Source: Sporocytophaga sp.
Lineage (GTDB): Bacteria; Bacteroidota; Bacteroidia; Cytophagales; Cytophagaceae
NCBI RefSeq assembly: GCF_017745095.1
Contig: NZ_JAGHZZ010000060.1
Span: 116,387 to 180,386, forward strand
DNA: 64,000 bases
Reading direction: 5' to 3'
A program made the position numbers and the translations under genes. The number at the start of each line of letters is the position of its first letter. The stretch's first letter is position 1. The notes under the pieces were generated by a model that ran no database searches, was not told where the DNA came from, and saw only the letters and a list, made by a program, of their open reading frames with translations. Shown piece by piece: positions 9,202-18,135 of this stretch.

Positions 9202-10662
9202 ATGAATCAAGCTTTTTTAATATTCCCACATCAGTTATTCGAAATTAATTTCAACAGAAAAAAGAACCAGTTATTTTGTTTAATTGAAGAGCCCTTACTT
9301 TTTACCCAATTTAAATTTCATAAGCAAAAACTTGTATTTCACAGGGCAAGTATGAAGGCTTATGAACAACAACTTATCTCAAAGGGATTCAAATGCATAT
9401 ATTTAGAACAGGTAAAATTTTCTGATACCGAAACACTATTTAAAGAATTGATTAAAAATGAAATTACTCAGATTACTTATATAGATCCCATAGACGACTG
9501 GCTTTCAATACGGATAGAAAAAAATGCAGCTATTTATAGTATCAAGACAGTTATAGAAAATTCTCCAATGTTTCTTAATACTACCAGAAATCTTGAAGAC
9601 TATTTTTCCAATAATAGATTTCATATGGCCGATTTTTATTCTCATGAAAGAAAACGCCTGGACTTAATGATAGACAATGGAAAACCAAGAGGAGGTAAAT
9701 GGAGCTATGACAATGAAAACAGAAAAAAACTTCCTAAAAACCATAGACCTCCGATAATTCATTTTCCTCACACGAATACATTTGTAAAAGAAGCTGTTGA
9801 TTATGTAAAAAAAAATTTTGGCACCAATCCGGGAACTGCAACGCCCTTTTTATATCCCATTTCTCACGAAGAAGCTCAAACATGGCTGAACACCTTTATT
9901 AATCAAAGGTTAAATTTATTCGGCACTTACGAGGATGCAATCTCATCTAAATATCCATTTATTTATCATTCAGTCATTAGTCCACTTCTCAATTCAGGAT
10001 TGCTAACTCCGGAAGATGTTTTGGCAAAAGTTATGGAACATCAAAATGAGATTCCGATAAATGCATTAGAAGGTTTCATTAGACAAATCATTGGTTGGCG
10101 TGAATACATGAGGGCTGTATATCTATTTAAAGGAAGACATATCCGGACAGAAAATTATTTTAATCATAAAAGAAAATTGCCCCCATCATTCTGGGATGCA
10201 TCTACTGCGATCTTACCACTCGATCATACCATCTCAAATGTGCTTAGCAATTCTTATAATCATCATATAGAACGTCTTATGATAATGGGAAACTTCATGC
10301 TTCTTTGTGAAACAGATCCTGATGAAGTTTATAAATGGTTTATGGAGATGTATATTGATGCTTACGACTGGGTAATGGTACCAAATGTATATGGGATGAG
10401 CCAGTTTGCTGCTGGCCAGGTTATTACTACCAAACCATATATTTCTGGCTCAAACTACATATTAAAAATGAGCGATTATCCCCGGGGACCATGGACAGAA
10501 ATCTGGGACAGTTTGTATTGGAGATTTATTGATTTACATAAAAAGAAATTTCAAAGTAATCCAAGAATGACTTTGATGTTAAGACTACTTGATAAAAAAG
10601 ATAAACGAACTATTAAGGGGTATTATGATAAGGCTGATAAATTCTTAGAGGGCAAAGCTTAA
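9202..10662 (+). CDS. Cryptochrome/photolyase-related flavoprotein (PhrB/CryPro-like), no Fe-S cysteines
   Basis: A 486-residue protein of the prokaryotic (6-4) photolyase/FeS-BCP branch. It opens with the family N-terminus AFLIFPHQLFEINF and has the FAD-binding half with FIRQIIGWREYMRAVY, the helix NHHIERLMIMGNFMLLCETD, then YDWVMVPNVYGMSQFAAGQV and TTKPYISGSNYILKMSDY. Family knowledge: light-driven repair of (6-4) photoproducts using FAD and a second chromophore. In PhrB four cysteines hold a 4Fe-4S cluster. Here only Cys26, Cys65 and Cys369 exist, and the loop after KMSDY reads PRGPWTEIWDSLYWRF with no Cys, so a canonical cluster cannot form. Whether it repairs DNA or signals is open. A heptad repeat overlaps its stop codon. 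Confidence 0.85.
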   Translation: MNQAFLIFPHQLFEINFNRKKNQLFCLIEEPLLFTQFKFHKQKLVFHRASMKAYEQQLISKGFKCIYLEQVKFSDTETLFKELIKNEITQITYIDPIDDWLSIRIEKNAAIYSIKTVIENSPMFLNTTRNLEDYFSNNRFHMADFYSHERKRLDLMIDNGKPRGGKWSYDNENRKKLPKNHRPPIIHFPHTNTFVKEAVDYVKKNFGTNPGTATPFLYPISHEEAQTWLNTFINQRLNLFGTYEDAISSKYPFIYHSVISPLLNSGLLTPEDVLAKVMEHQNEIPINALEGFIRQIIGWREYMRAVYLFKGRHIRTENYFNHKRKLPPSFWDASTAILPLDHTISNVLSNSYNHHIERLMIMGNFMLLCETDPDEVYKWFMEMYIDAYDWVMVPNVYGMSQFAAGQVITTKPYISGSNYILKMSDYPRGPWTEIWDSLYWRFIDLHKKKFQSNPRMTLMLRLLDKKDKRTIKGYYDKADKFLEGKA

Positions 10663-10823
10663 AGCGGAAAGCGGAAAGCACAAAGCTTAAAGTAATTGCA
10701 AGGTCCCCCAATTAATAGATTTCCCTACTATATTAAGTTGTTTCAACCGGAAGTCCCCTTCCTTCAGATGAAGAATTTAACTAAATATACCTTTCGCTTT
10801 AAGCTTTCCGCTTTGTGCTTTAC
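10654..10823. repeat. Heptanucleotide repeats in inverted arms between convergent genes
   Basis: Left arm 10654-10695 reads as six 7-base units: AAAGCTT, AAAGCGG, AAAGCGG, AAAGCAC, AAAGCTT, AAAGTAA. Right arm 10794-10821 has four such units on the opposite strand (AAAGCAC, AAAGCGG, AAAGCTT, AAAGCGA read on the minus strand). About 98 bp of spacer lies between. The left arm overlaps the photolyase stop codon and the right arm ends 4 bp before the stop of the minus-strand gene. The arms can pair imperfectly as a long stem. It may act as a terminator or be a mobile or slippage-prone repeat. Confidence 0.75.
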
Positions 10824-10825
10824 CC

Positions 10826-11515
10826 TCATGCTGGAACGAAGTTCATCTTCCCCTCACTGCTTCTCACACCCACCCGACTATACTGCAAATAAATGTACCA
10901 TAAATCAAGGAATAAAGTAATTGCACATAAAGCCATCAACCCTTTATAACCGGGGATATTCCAGAAATGATTATAAATCATTGCTGAACATCCTGCAGTG
11001 CCAATCATTTTAAACCAGCCATTTGCATTGGAGATTCCAAATCCAGGTTGTCTTATAATCTGATAACAGTAAAATGCACTCATATATGTATTGATAAGAT
11101 AAGCAGAAAAGGCACCAAAGCCGTCTGTGTCATGCTCAGGAATAAGGAAATATAAACCTATCATCCAAAAGGCAAGTCCGAAAGCTGTAATTACCACTGA
11201 TTGCTTTTTAAATGGTTCAAGCTGAAATTGCTTATGACCATATTTGAAAATGCTGTAAATAATAAAGATGTCCATAAAGAACCATATCCTATACCCCCAT
11301 TGGAATAGTTCACCTAGATTTGTATGAAAGCACCAACTCCAGAGCAACTCCCATGAAAAATTGGCAACCACCGCTGCTACCGGAATTTCGACCACTTTAT
11401 GTTTAATGATATTTATAATTACAATGATGTAAACAAGAAACCAAAATATGCAGCACACCCCAAACAAGCCCAGGTCCAGAGGTGAGTACACTTCAAGATT
11501 TATTAGCTTTTCCAT
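10826..11515 (-). CDS. Seven-helix membrane protein resembling Pyr4/PaxB-type terpene cyclases
   Basis: A 229-residue protein with about seven membrane helices. The segment VVANFSWELLWSW places Glu56 near the end of a helix, and the last helix ALCAITLFLDLWYIYLQ holds Asp204. This layout resembles fungal integral-membrane meroterpenoid cyclases (Pyr4 family), in which one Glu in a W-E motif and one Asp in the last helix are essential; the Glu-Asp spacing is similar. That match is by eye and remains a hypothesis. It lies 42 bp downstream of an FAD-dependent desaturase-like gene on the same strand, so an operon acting on an isoprenoid or other lipid is plausible. It could equally be an uncharacterised 7TM protein. 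Confidence 0.5.
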   Translation of the reverse strand: MEKLINLEVYSPLDLGLFGVCCIFWFLVYIIVIINIIKHKVVEIPVAAVVANFSWELLWSWCFHTNLGELFQWGYRIWFFMDIFIIYSIFKYGHKQFQLEPFKKQSVVITAFGLAFWMIGLYFLIPEHDTDGFGAFSAYLINTYMSAFYCYQIIRQPGFGISNANGWFKMIGTAGCSAMIYNHFWNIPGYKGLMALCAITLFLDLWYIYLQYSRVGVRSSEGKMNFVPA

Positions 11516-11557
11516 AATTATAAAAGATTTAAGTAGTTAATTAAACAACACATATAG

Positions 11558-13255
11558 TTATCGTCCTGATTTTTCATAAAACCAGAACCTTATTTTATGC
11601 AGTACTTTAATTATAAATGGCTGATGATGCGACCATGGCAATCCTTTTTTGTATCTCTGCAAATCTCTCCATCGAAGTATCGCAAATATTGCTGGTTCAT
11701 GCAGGTCCCATATCTTGCACTTAGGAGCCTTTACACCGGAAGCATCCAGAATGCTATTAACTGCTCTCCTGGCAGCTTCATTAGCTCCCTCCATAGTAGC
11801 AAGATCTGTATTGGTTTTCACATAATCAGATGCAAGAAAAAAGTTGGGAATCTGAGTATATGCATATGGCCTCAAATCCCAGGTATTTGTGCAGTTGACC
11901 AACAACGGCTCTTCATTACGCATAGGGTTTTCAAACACAATATCCGGATCGATAAAAGAAGAATGCAGATAATCATCCTTTAACACTTCCTTACCATTTA
12001 CATTCAGGCTTCTTTTTAACTGCTCCCAGATCTCTTTAATAATTTCCTCTTTTGTACATTCTTTGGCAGGCTTGTTATAAAGAATTCCTGGGGTATTCCA
12101 ATCAGAAACATCTACGGATAATATACCTTTCACCTTTCCATCACCATGTTGTTTTATACTGAAGTTTTTCCAAAACTGACACTGATAAATGGAAGTAAGA
12201 GCCCATGGAGTATCTATATAAATAGAATGACCAGGAATTGATTCTATAGCGGTATTCAGGTAAAATTGGGTACCATTCATCCATGAAACATATTGACTGA
12301 GCGTTTTGAGGTAATTTAATGTAGGATCAATTTTTATAAGGTCCTGGTTAAGTAAGCTGGCCATTACCTCTACAGGCACTGCGGAAATGTAATAATCTGC
12401 AGTAAACTCTTGCTGCTTTCCATTGCAGGAAATGGTGACACTCTTAATTGCATTATCAGCACAATTAATGCTTTGAACCTTTGAATTGAATCTGTATTCA
12501 ATGCCTTTCTTTTTCAGGTATTCAAGCCATGGATCTATCCAGACTTCATTGGTAGGACCACATAACACTCGGTCACAACTAATCCCCGGCTTCGCTATAT
12601 CAAATAAAAGCTGGATAAAAATATCACCACCAGTTTTCGTACTTGCCTCTTCTGCTCTTGCCGCTACCAAGGTTCGAGTAAGGCCTTTGGCAAAAATACT
12701 TTGATAAGCAAGAGATTGCTGATCAGCATCAAGGTATTCCCACCAGCTTATCCTTTCATACTCATGTTTTCGTCTTTCTTTACAACTTGTCATTAGTTGC
12801 CAGACCTTTTTCGCAAAAAGAGCTTTTTCTTCTGTAGAGAGACCAAGGTTAAGATCCAGACCATCGGCAAGTATTTGAATAAACTCACCAAGAGATCGCG
12901 GAAATCTGGCTGGCATCAAAACAGGCTCCTTTCCAAACCTTGCCATTTGAATACGGGTGGTATCCACCAGATTATCAGCAACACCGTTTTTATTTTCACC
13001 ATAGGGAATTTCCTTCATGGTAGCAACGATGTGCTTGTAAAACCGTGGAAAAAAGCGGAAACCATGTTCTCCTGGCAGATCTTTCCGTCCATCCGTTCCG
13101 GTGTTTAGCACAGAAAGACTTCGCGCCTTACCTCCGGGAATGTCCTTGGATTCAAATACTATAACATTAAATCCTCTATTGATTAATTCATGAGCAGCGC
13201 TCAACCCCCCAATTCCTCCTCCAAGAATGATGACACTTTTCTTTTTGGGATCCAT
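11558..13255 (-). CDS. FAD-dependent oxidoreductase, phytoene desaturase/HpnE-like
   Basis: A 565-residue flavoprotein. Residues 8-37 form the dinucleotide-binding fold (VIILGGGIGGLSAAHEL, ending FESKDIPGGKARS), followed by GEHGFRFFPRFYKHIVATM, a signature of a bacterial family often annotated as hydroxysqualene dehydroxylase- or carotenoid desaturase-like. Near the C-terminus, NFFLASDYVKTNTDLATMEG and ANEAARRAVNSIL form the second FAD-binding motif. The substrate is unknown; family members act on long isoprenoids or other lipids. It is the first gene of a two-gene minus-strand unit with the small membrane protein 42 bp downstream. No phytoene or squalene synthase gene is in the window. Confidence 0.82.
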   Translation of the reverse strand: MDPKKKSVIILGGGIGGLSAAHELINRGFNVIVFESKDIPGGKARSLSVLNTGTDGRKDLPGEHGFRFFPRFYKHIVATMKEIPYGENKNGVADNLVDTTRIQMARFGKEPVLMPARFPRSLGEFIQILADGLDLNLGLSTEEKALFAKKVWQLMTSCKERRKHEYERISWWEYLDADQQSLAYQSIFAKGLTRTLVAARAEEASTKTGGDIFIQLLFDIAKPGISCDRVLCGPTNEVWIDPWLEYLKKKGIEYRFNSKVQSINCADNAIKSVTISCNGKQQEFTADYYISAVPVEVMASLLNQDLIKIDPTLNYLKTLSQYVSWMNGTQFYLNTAIESIPGHSIYIDTPWALTSIYQCQFWKNFSIKQHGDGKVKGILSVDVSDWNTPGILYNKPAKECTKEEIIKEIWEQLKRSLNVNGKEVLKDDYLHSSFIDPDIVFENPMRNEEPLLVNCTNTWDLRPYAYTQIPNFFLASDYVKTNTDLATMEGANEAARRAVNSILDASGVKAPKCKIWDLHEPAIFAILRWRDLQRYKKGLPWSHHQPFIIKVLHKIRFWFYEKSGR

Positions 13256-13885
13256 AAAAATTCAGGTTTAAAATACTTCTAATACGATGGGCCCAATTGA
13301 AAAGGCAAGAGATTACTGGCATTCTCAATAAGAACTAGATGAAGAATTCGAATAAGTCGACAAGATTAAAAAGAATGACCTATTCCTAGACAATATTTCA
13401 CATTATAATAAAAGCTAAAAAATACCCTATTTATATATACTAAGGAGTAAGAATAAGTTTAATGTATTTTAAATTATAATTCACTTTGACAAAACCGCTC
13501 CCAAAACAACTAATTGGATAAATTTTATACCTAAAACCCAAAAAATACACAAAACACAACAAACATACTTTCAAAAAATGGGTATGTCGTATATAAGAAT
13601 TCAATTTTTCATCTTACCTACCTAAAAAAATGGCCAAATTGGCTAAAATTGGCATTTTTAATTAACAGAAGTTCAGTAATTTATTAATCTCAAAAAAATT
13701 CTACTTTAAAAAATTAGGTAGTAATATGGTTTTTTACTAGTTTTAATTAAAAGTAGGTCAAATTTTTGACACAAAAAGCAACAATAAATATATTTTATAA
13801 ATTTTATACCCAAAAATTTTACTTGTTTTAAGAAAATTTACTAATTTTAGTTCACAATTAACCTTTACTAAATTTTAACTACCTT
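13256..13885. other. AT-rich intergenic region upstream of amt
   Basis: 630 bp without coding character between divergent genes. At 13631-13654 three closely spaced TTGGC-type half sites occur (TGGCCAA, AATTGGC, AATTGGC), which could bind a regulator of the ammonium transporter. Just before the gene, a TTG box near 13823 and TAATTTTAG near 13842 resemble a Bacteroidota -33/-7 pair, but the match is weak. Confidence 0.35.
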
Positions 13886-15208
13886 ATGAAAAAACTATCA
13901 ATTGTCCCATTTGCGGTATTGCTGGTTGTTACTGCACTGGCATTTGCTTTCCCGGGTGTTCCAAAATCAATCGAAACAGAAGGTCTTAACACAGGTGACA
14001 TCGCATGGATGTTGGCATCCGCAGCGCTTGTACTCCTAATGACTCCCGGACTTGCACTTTTTTATGGTGGAATGGTTAACGCGAAAAACGTAATCTCTAC
14101 CATGTTACAAAGTTTCATATGTATGGGTATCATCTCTGTACTATGGATTACAGTTGGTTTCAGCCTTGCTTTTGGTGAAGACATCGGAGGTTTTATCGGA
14201 GACCCTACCTCATTCTTTATGTTTCAGAATGTATTAGATGGGAAACCATGGCCATTAGCTGCAACTATTCCTTTGGTTCTTTTTGCCTTCTTCCAGTTAA
14301 AATTTGCGGTTATCACACCGGCATTAATAACAGGATCATTCTCTGAGAGAATCAAATTCACTTCTTATATCTTGTTTGCATGTCTTTTCAGCATGTTTAT
14401 CTATGCTCCGATTGCACACTGGACATGGCATCCTGAAGGATTCCTATTCAAAATGGGAGTTCTAGACTTTGCTGGTGGAACTGTTGTTCACATCTCTGCT
14501 GGTTGTGCTGCTCTTGCTGCTGCTATCTATTTAGGCAAGAGAAAAGAACATGTCGAACCTGCTCCTGCAAACATACCATTTGTATTACTAGGTACAGGTT
14601 TATTATGGTTCGGATGGTTCGGTTTTAACGCTGGTTCAGCTGTTGGAGCTTCTGCACTTGCTGCTTCTGCTTTCGCTACTACAAACATCGCTGCTGCTGC
14701 TGCTGGTATTGCCTGGATCTTATTTGATTCTGTTAAAGGTAAAAAACCATCTGCAATGGGATTTTGTATCGGTGTAGTTGTTGGTCTTGTAGCTATCACT
14801 CCTGCTGCTGGTTTCGTAACAATTGCATCTAGTGTTGTAATAGGTGTCGGCGCTAGCTTAATCAGTAATATCGTTGTAGGCCTTAGAGCTAAAACCGGTA
14901 TCGATGATACGCTTGATGTATTCCCTTGCCACGGTGTTGGAGGAATGAGCGGTATGCTTTTCACAGCTATTTTTGCTCATGTTGCAGTAAACTCTGCAAA
15001 CACAACAGGTAACGGCCTGGCTTTCGGTGAAACTACACTTTTCGTAACTCACCTTATCGCTTTAGGTATTGTTGTAGCATTCTCTTTCGTAGGTTCTTAT
15101 ATACTTCTTGTAGTTACTAACTTAATCGCCCCTCTAAGAGTAACAGAAGAAGAAGAAAAAGAAGGATTGGATCTTTCTCAACACGAAGAAAAAGTACTTG
15201 TGGCATAA
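13886..15208 (+). CDS. amt: Ammonium transporter Amt
   Basis: A 440-residue inner-membrane ammonium channel. Residues 1-21 form a cleavable-like hydrophobic start, then GLNTGDIAWMLASAALVLLM opens the first Amt helix. Family signatures include TPGLALFYGGMVNAKNV, WHPEGFLFKMGVLDFAGGTV with VHISAGCAALAAA next, and FPCHGVGGMSGMLFTAIFA, which contains one of the pore His residues (the other is in DFAGGTVVH). About 11 helices, normal length. No glnK/PII gene accompanies it, which is unusual for Amt. Nitrogen-dependent expression is likely from family knowledge, and the long upstream region supports regulation. Codon use is GC-richer at wobble positions than neighbours, consistent with strong expression. 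Confidence 0.95.
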   Translation: MKKLSIVPFAVLLVVTALAFAFPGVPKSIETEGLNTGDIAWMLASAALVLLMTPGLALFYGGMVNAKNVISTMLQSFICMGIISVLWITVGFSLAFGEDIGGFIGDPTSFFMFQNVLDGKPWPLAATIPLVLFAFFQLKFAVITPALITGSFSERIKFTSYILFACLFSMFIYAPIAHWTWHPEGFLFKMGVLDFAGGTVVHISAGCAALAAAIYLGKRKEHVEPAPANIPFVLLGTGLLWFGWFGFNAGSAVGASALAASAFATTNIAAAAAGIAWILFDSVKGKKPSAMGFCIGVVVGLVAITPAAGFVTIASSVVIGVGASLISNIVVGLRAKTGIDDTLDVFPCHGVGGMSGMLFTAIFAHVAVNSANTTGNGLAFGETTLFVTHLIALGIVVAFSFVGSYILLVVTNLIAPLRVTEEEEKEGLDLSQHEEKVLVA

Positions 15209-15230
15209 TACTTCTGACTTTGATAAATCA

Positions 15231-15264
15231 AAAAGCTGCCCCGGTAACGTGGCAGCTTTTTTTT
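15231..15264 (+). terminator. Rho-independent terminator after amt
   Basis: Stem AAAAGCTGCC / GGCAGCTTTT around the loop CCGGTAACGT, followed by an uninterrupted T-run. It lies 22 bp after the amt stop codon. Confidence 0.9.
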
Positions 15265-15312
15265 ATTCTTTTTAAAAACCTCACAGCAGTATTTTACTTA
15301 GTAAACAAGAAT

Positions 15313-16011
15313 TTATTTAATTTGAAATTTAACCTGAATACTTGCTGATATTTTTATTTTCTGGAACTGTAGCTCTTCATTTTTAAACTTACCATAACTC
15401 AAATCAAGACGTTCATTTGAATTGGCATACAATATCGGAGAAACAGATGCCCCCGAATCATTAACCCAAATAACCTTACCAGCTTGTTCCCCTAAAGCAC
15501 TTAAAAGATAATTTGCCTTTTCTTTCGCAACTTTTATTGCTTTTATATTCGCTTCTTTTTTCAGACTATCCATTTTCGAATGGTAAACTTTCCAAATTGA
15601 AGCATCATAGATTTTCAATTTATCCAACTGCATAAAGACCTTGCCAACAGTAGTTGCTCCATCGACTTTTAAAGTGTAATCCTTTTGACTTAACAGTTCT
15701 TTAGATCTCCATTTGATCTTCACAAAATCCGCATTTGCATCAGACAAATAGAAATTATTGAGATTAATCCCTATTTCCTTTAAAGAATTTCTAAGTTGTG
15801 CTTCCTGATGTTCCACATCTATTTTTTCTTTTCCTTCATATCGTTCTTTTATAATGATACTCAGGTAAATTTCATCCGGAACAATCTCCATTTCAGCTGT
15901 TCCAACCACATCAATATGAGGCTTCTCTTCCTGTGCAATAAGGGTCTGACCTGATGTAATGTGACCAATGAATACTGCTATTGGCACTATATACAATCTT
16001 AAATTTTTCAT
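15313..16011 (-). CDS. SIMPL (DUF541) domain exported protein
   Basis: A 232-residue periplasmic or surface protein with a signal peptide (LYIVPIAVFIGHITSGQ). The rest is a single SIMPL/DUF541 domain: HIDVVGTAEMEIVPDEIYLS is the domain start, and ANIKAIKVAKEKANYLLSAL with LGEQAGKVIWVNDSGA is the conserved middle. E. coli YggE is the best-known member and is linked to oxidative-stress tolerance; the biochemical role is not settled. Full domain length. It is transcribed alone, convergent with amt, with the amt terminator between them. Confidence 0.87.
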   Translation of the reverse strand: MKNLRLYIVPIAVFIGHITSGQTLIAQEEKPHIDVVGTAEMEIVPDEIYLSIIIKERYEGKEKIDVEHQEAQLRNSLKEIGINLNNFYLSDANADFVKIKWRSKELLSQKDYTLKVDGATTVGKVFMQLDKLKIYDASIWKVYHSKMDSLKKEANIKAIKVAKEKANYLLSALGEQAGKVIWVNDSGASVSPILYANSNERLDLSYGKFKNEELQFQKIKISASIQVKFQIK

Positions 16012-16174
16012 TTTTTTATCATTTTTCAGAAAGGTAAAATGACAGAAAAATAAATTCCACAGGAAATTAGGGAACCTCCATTATGAATAAGTAAAATGGC
16101 CAGTTCAGTGAGGCAACACAAAAAGAATTATTTGCTTTACAGATTTTTCCTAAATTTATATTCGTTTAGATTTT

Positions 16175-16996
16175 ATGAATCTTTTAAATACAACATCAAT
16201 GTTTTTGTTAAAAAGGTGGTACTTACTTCTGTCTGTTATGCTCTTTTCCAGCTGCAATTCTGTAATGGAAATGATTCCACTGGATATTGATAAAAATCTG
16301 GGAGAACAATTTTCCTATCAGATCAATGAAAGTCAATCCGAATATCCCTTCCTTGATCCTGAAAAAAATAAGGAAGTTTATGCATATGTCGAAAACATCA
16401 AAAATCAGCTGATAAATTCTGATAAAATAAAATACAAAGATCAGTTTCCCTACACCGTAAAAATTATTCAGGACGACAATACACTTAACGCATTCTGTGT
16501 AGCTGGCGGCTATATCTACGTTTACACTGGCCTAATTAAGTATGTCGATTCTGAATCTGAACTTGCAGGCGTACTTGCTCATGAGATAGCGCATGCAGAA
16601 AACAGACATACTGTAAAACAACTAGCTGAATCTTATGGCACAGGGGTAGTAATCTCCATGATATTTGGTTCGGATTACGAAGATCTCGTTAATGTTGGCC
16701 AGCAACTTCTCTCTTTAAAATTTAGCCGTGGAGATGAAAAAGAAGCTGACGAATATGCTGTTGAATACCTTTACGACACCAAATATGACCCTAGAGGAGT
16801 TGGTGGATTTTTTAAAAAGCTTATTAAAGAGGAAAAAGATCATAACGAAATTCCGGACTTTTTAAGTACTCACCCAGCTTCCCAAAACCGCATCGATGAT
16901 ATTAATTCTAAATGGAAAGAAATGGGATCTAAAGAAGGAGACACAAGTACAGTAAAGCATAAAGAAATTATAAAACTACTAAACAACAAAAATTAA
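16175..16996 (+). CDS. M48-family zinc metallopeptidase, lipoprotein
   Basis: A 273-residue (or 265 from Met9 at 16199) membrane-anchored peptidase. The lipobox LFSSC puts the acylated Cys at residue 27. The active site is HEIAH at residues 136-140, with the third zinc ligand Glu190 in SRGDEKEADEYAVEY, the M48 signature shared with BepA/LoiP-type proteases. FLSTHPASQNRI near residue 225 is the conserved tail of the family. Family knowledge points to periplasmic quality control of outer-membrane proteins. A TTTG at 16131 and TATATTCG at 16157 just upstream resemble a Bacteroidota promoter with slightly long spacing. Confidence 0.9.
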   Translation: MNLLNTTSMFLLKRWYLLLSVMLFSSCNSVMEMIPLDIDKNLGEQFSYQINESQSEYPFLDPEKNKEVYAYVENIKNQLINSDKIKYKDQFPYTVKIIQDDNTLNAFCVAGGYIYVYTGLIKYVDSESELAGVLAHEIAHAENRHTVKQLAESYGTGVVISMIFGSDYEDLVNVGQQLLSLKFSRGDEKEADEYAVEYLYDTKYDPRGVGGFFKKLIKEEKDHNEIPDFLSTHPASQNRIDDINSKWKEMGSKEGDTSTVKHKEIIKLLNNKN

Positions 16997-17027
16997 GGCT
17001 GACAAAATCAGCCTTTACTTTTTTTAC
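16995..17027 (+). terminator. Rho-independent terminator after M48 peptidase
   Basis: Stem AAGGCTGA / TCAGCCTT with loop CAAAA, followed by TACTTTTTTTAC. The first arm begins at the end of the stop codon of the peptidase gene. Confidence 0.82.
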
Positions 17028-17079
17028 AACAAAACATTTTTGTCATTTTAAGCTATTATAGAAACCAAAACCGACTAAG

Positions 17080-18135
17080 ATGAAAAAATTTTTACCAATC
17101 ATACTAGCCTGTATCGTATTTAACTCTTTAGTTTTTACTGCAACAGCACAGATTAAAAGAATCATCGGAGGAAAAAATGCAGCCAAAGGCGCTTATCCCT
17201 GGATGGTAGCTATCGGATATTCCGATGAACCCACACCCGAGAGTGCAATATACTGTGGTGGCACAATCATAAATAATGAATGGGTACTTACCGCTGCACA
17301 CTGCGTCACTGACGAGACTACTTCGACTACTACTCCATATACACCATCCCAAATCAACGTTTTTACTGATTTTTATTCTCTGACGAAGCCTGAATCAGGT
17401 TACAAGAGAATCAATGTTAAAAAGATCATTATCCACCCTACATATGATCCGGTGACCGTAGACGGAGACCTGGCACTTATCCAGCTTGAAAATCCTGTAA
17501 CGAATACTCCAGTTTCATTACCTGAACAAGATGACACTATATATACTAAAAACGGATTAACCAGTACTGTAATGGGTTGGGGATTTACACAACCTACATC
17601 TCTAGTGGCAGATACTTTACAGGAAGTGGAAGTAAAGATCATCACCAATGCTGTTTGCAACAGTGATGCTGTTTACGAAGGAGAAGTAACATCAAACATG
17701 CTTTGTGCAGGATTTCTTACCGGAGGTAAAGATGCCTGCGCCGGAGACAGCGGAGGTCCCCTCGTTTTTAAGTCTGTAAATGAAAATAAAACTATTCAGA
17801 CCGGTATTGTAAGTTGGGGTGGGGCTTGTGCTGCACCTAACCAGCCAGGAGTCTACACCAGGGTTGCAAACTATGCAGACTGGATACTCTCTAATGCAAC
17901 CATTACATCAATTGCACAGCCTAAAAGTGTAGGAACTGTAATCAATGGCTTTATGCACCTCAACTCTTCTGTATCTGAAGGAGAATATTCCATCTACGAC
18001 GTTTCTGGACGCTTGCTTTGCAAAGGAGCCATTAGTAATAACGAAGTCAACCTATCTTCTCTTAAAGATGGCCTATACATTATTCTTGTACAGGATAGAA
18101 ATCAAATGATCTCAGGTAAATTTTATAAAAATTAA
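17080..18135 (+). CDS. Trypsin-like S1 serine protease with T9SS type A domain
   Basis: A 351-residue secreted endoprotease. A signal peptide covers residues 1-24 and the mature enzyme probably starts at IIGGKNAA (28-35), the classical activation site. The catalytic triad is His74 (LTAAHC), Asp130 (GDLALIQL) and Ser224 (GDSGGP). Asp218, six residues before the Ser, predicts trypsin-like cleavage after Arg/Lys. Residues about 280-351 are a T9SS type A sorting domain (EYSIYDVSGRLL, then LKDGLYIILV), so it should be exported to the surface or released. It overlaps by one base the lipoprotein gene that follows, so the two are probably co-expressed. Confidence 0.93.
   Translation: MKKFLPIILACIVFNSLVFTATAQIKRIIGGKNAAKGAYPWMVAIGYSDEPTPESAIYCGGTIINNEWVLTAAHCVTDETTSTTTPYTPSQINVFTDFYSLTKPESGYKRINVKKIIIHPTYDPVTVDGDLALIQLENPVTNTPVSLPEQDDTIYTKNGLTSTVMGWGFTQPTSLVADTLQEVEVKIITNAVCNSDAVYEGEVTSNMLCAGFLTGGKDACAGDSGGPLVFKSVNENKTIQTGIVSWGGACAAPNQPGVYTRVANYADWILSNATITSIAQPKSVGTVINGFMHLNSSVSEGEYSIYDVSGRLLCKGAISNNEVNLSSLKDGLYIILVQDRNQMISGKFYKN

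Noticed and set aside
10654-10823. Possible CRISPR-like array
   Set aside because: Units are only 7 bases long, directly tandem, with no unique spacers and no cas genes.
14527-15052. Long open frames antisense to amt
   Set aside because: They mirror Ala/Gly codons of the highly expressed ammonium transporter, have no start signal and encode no known domain.
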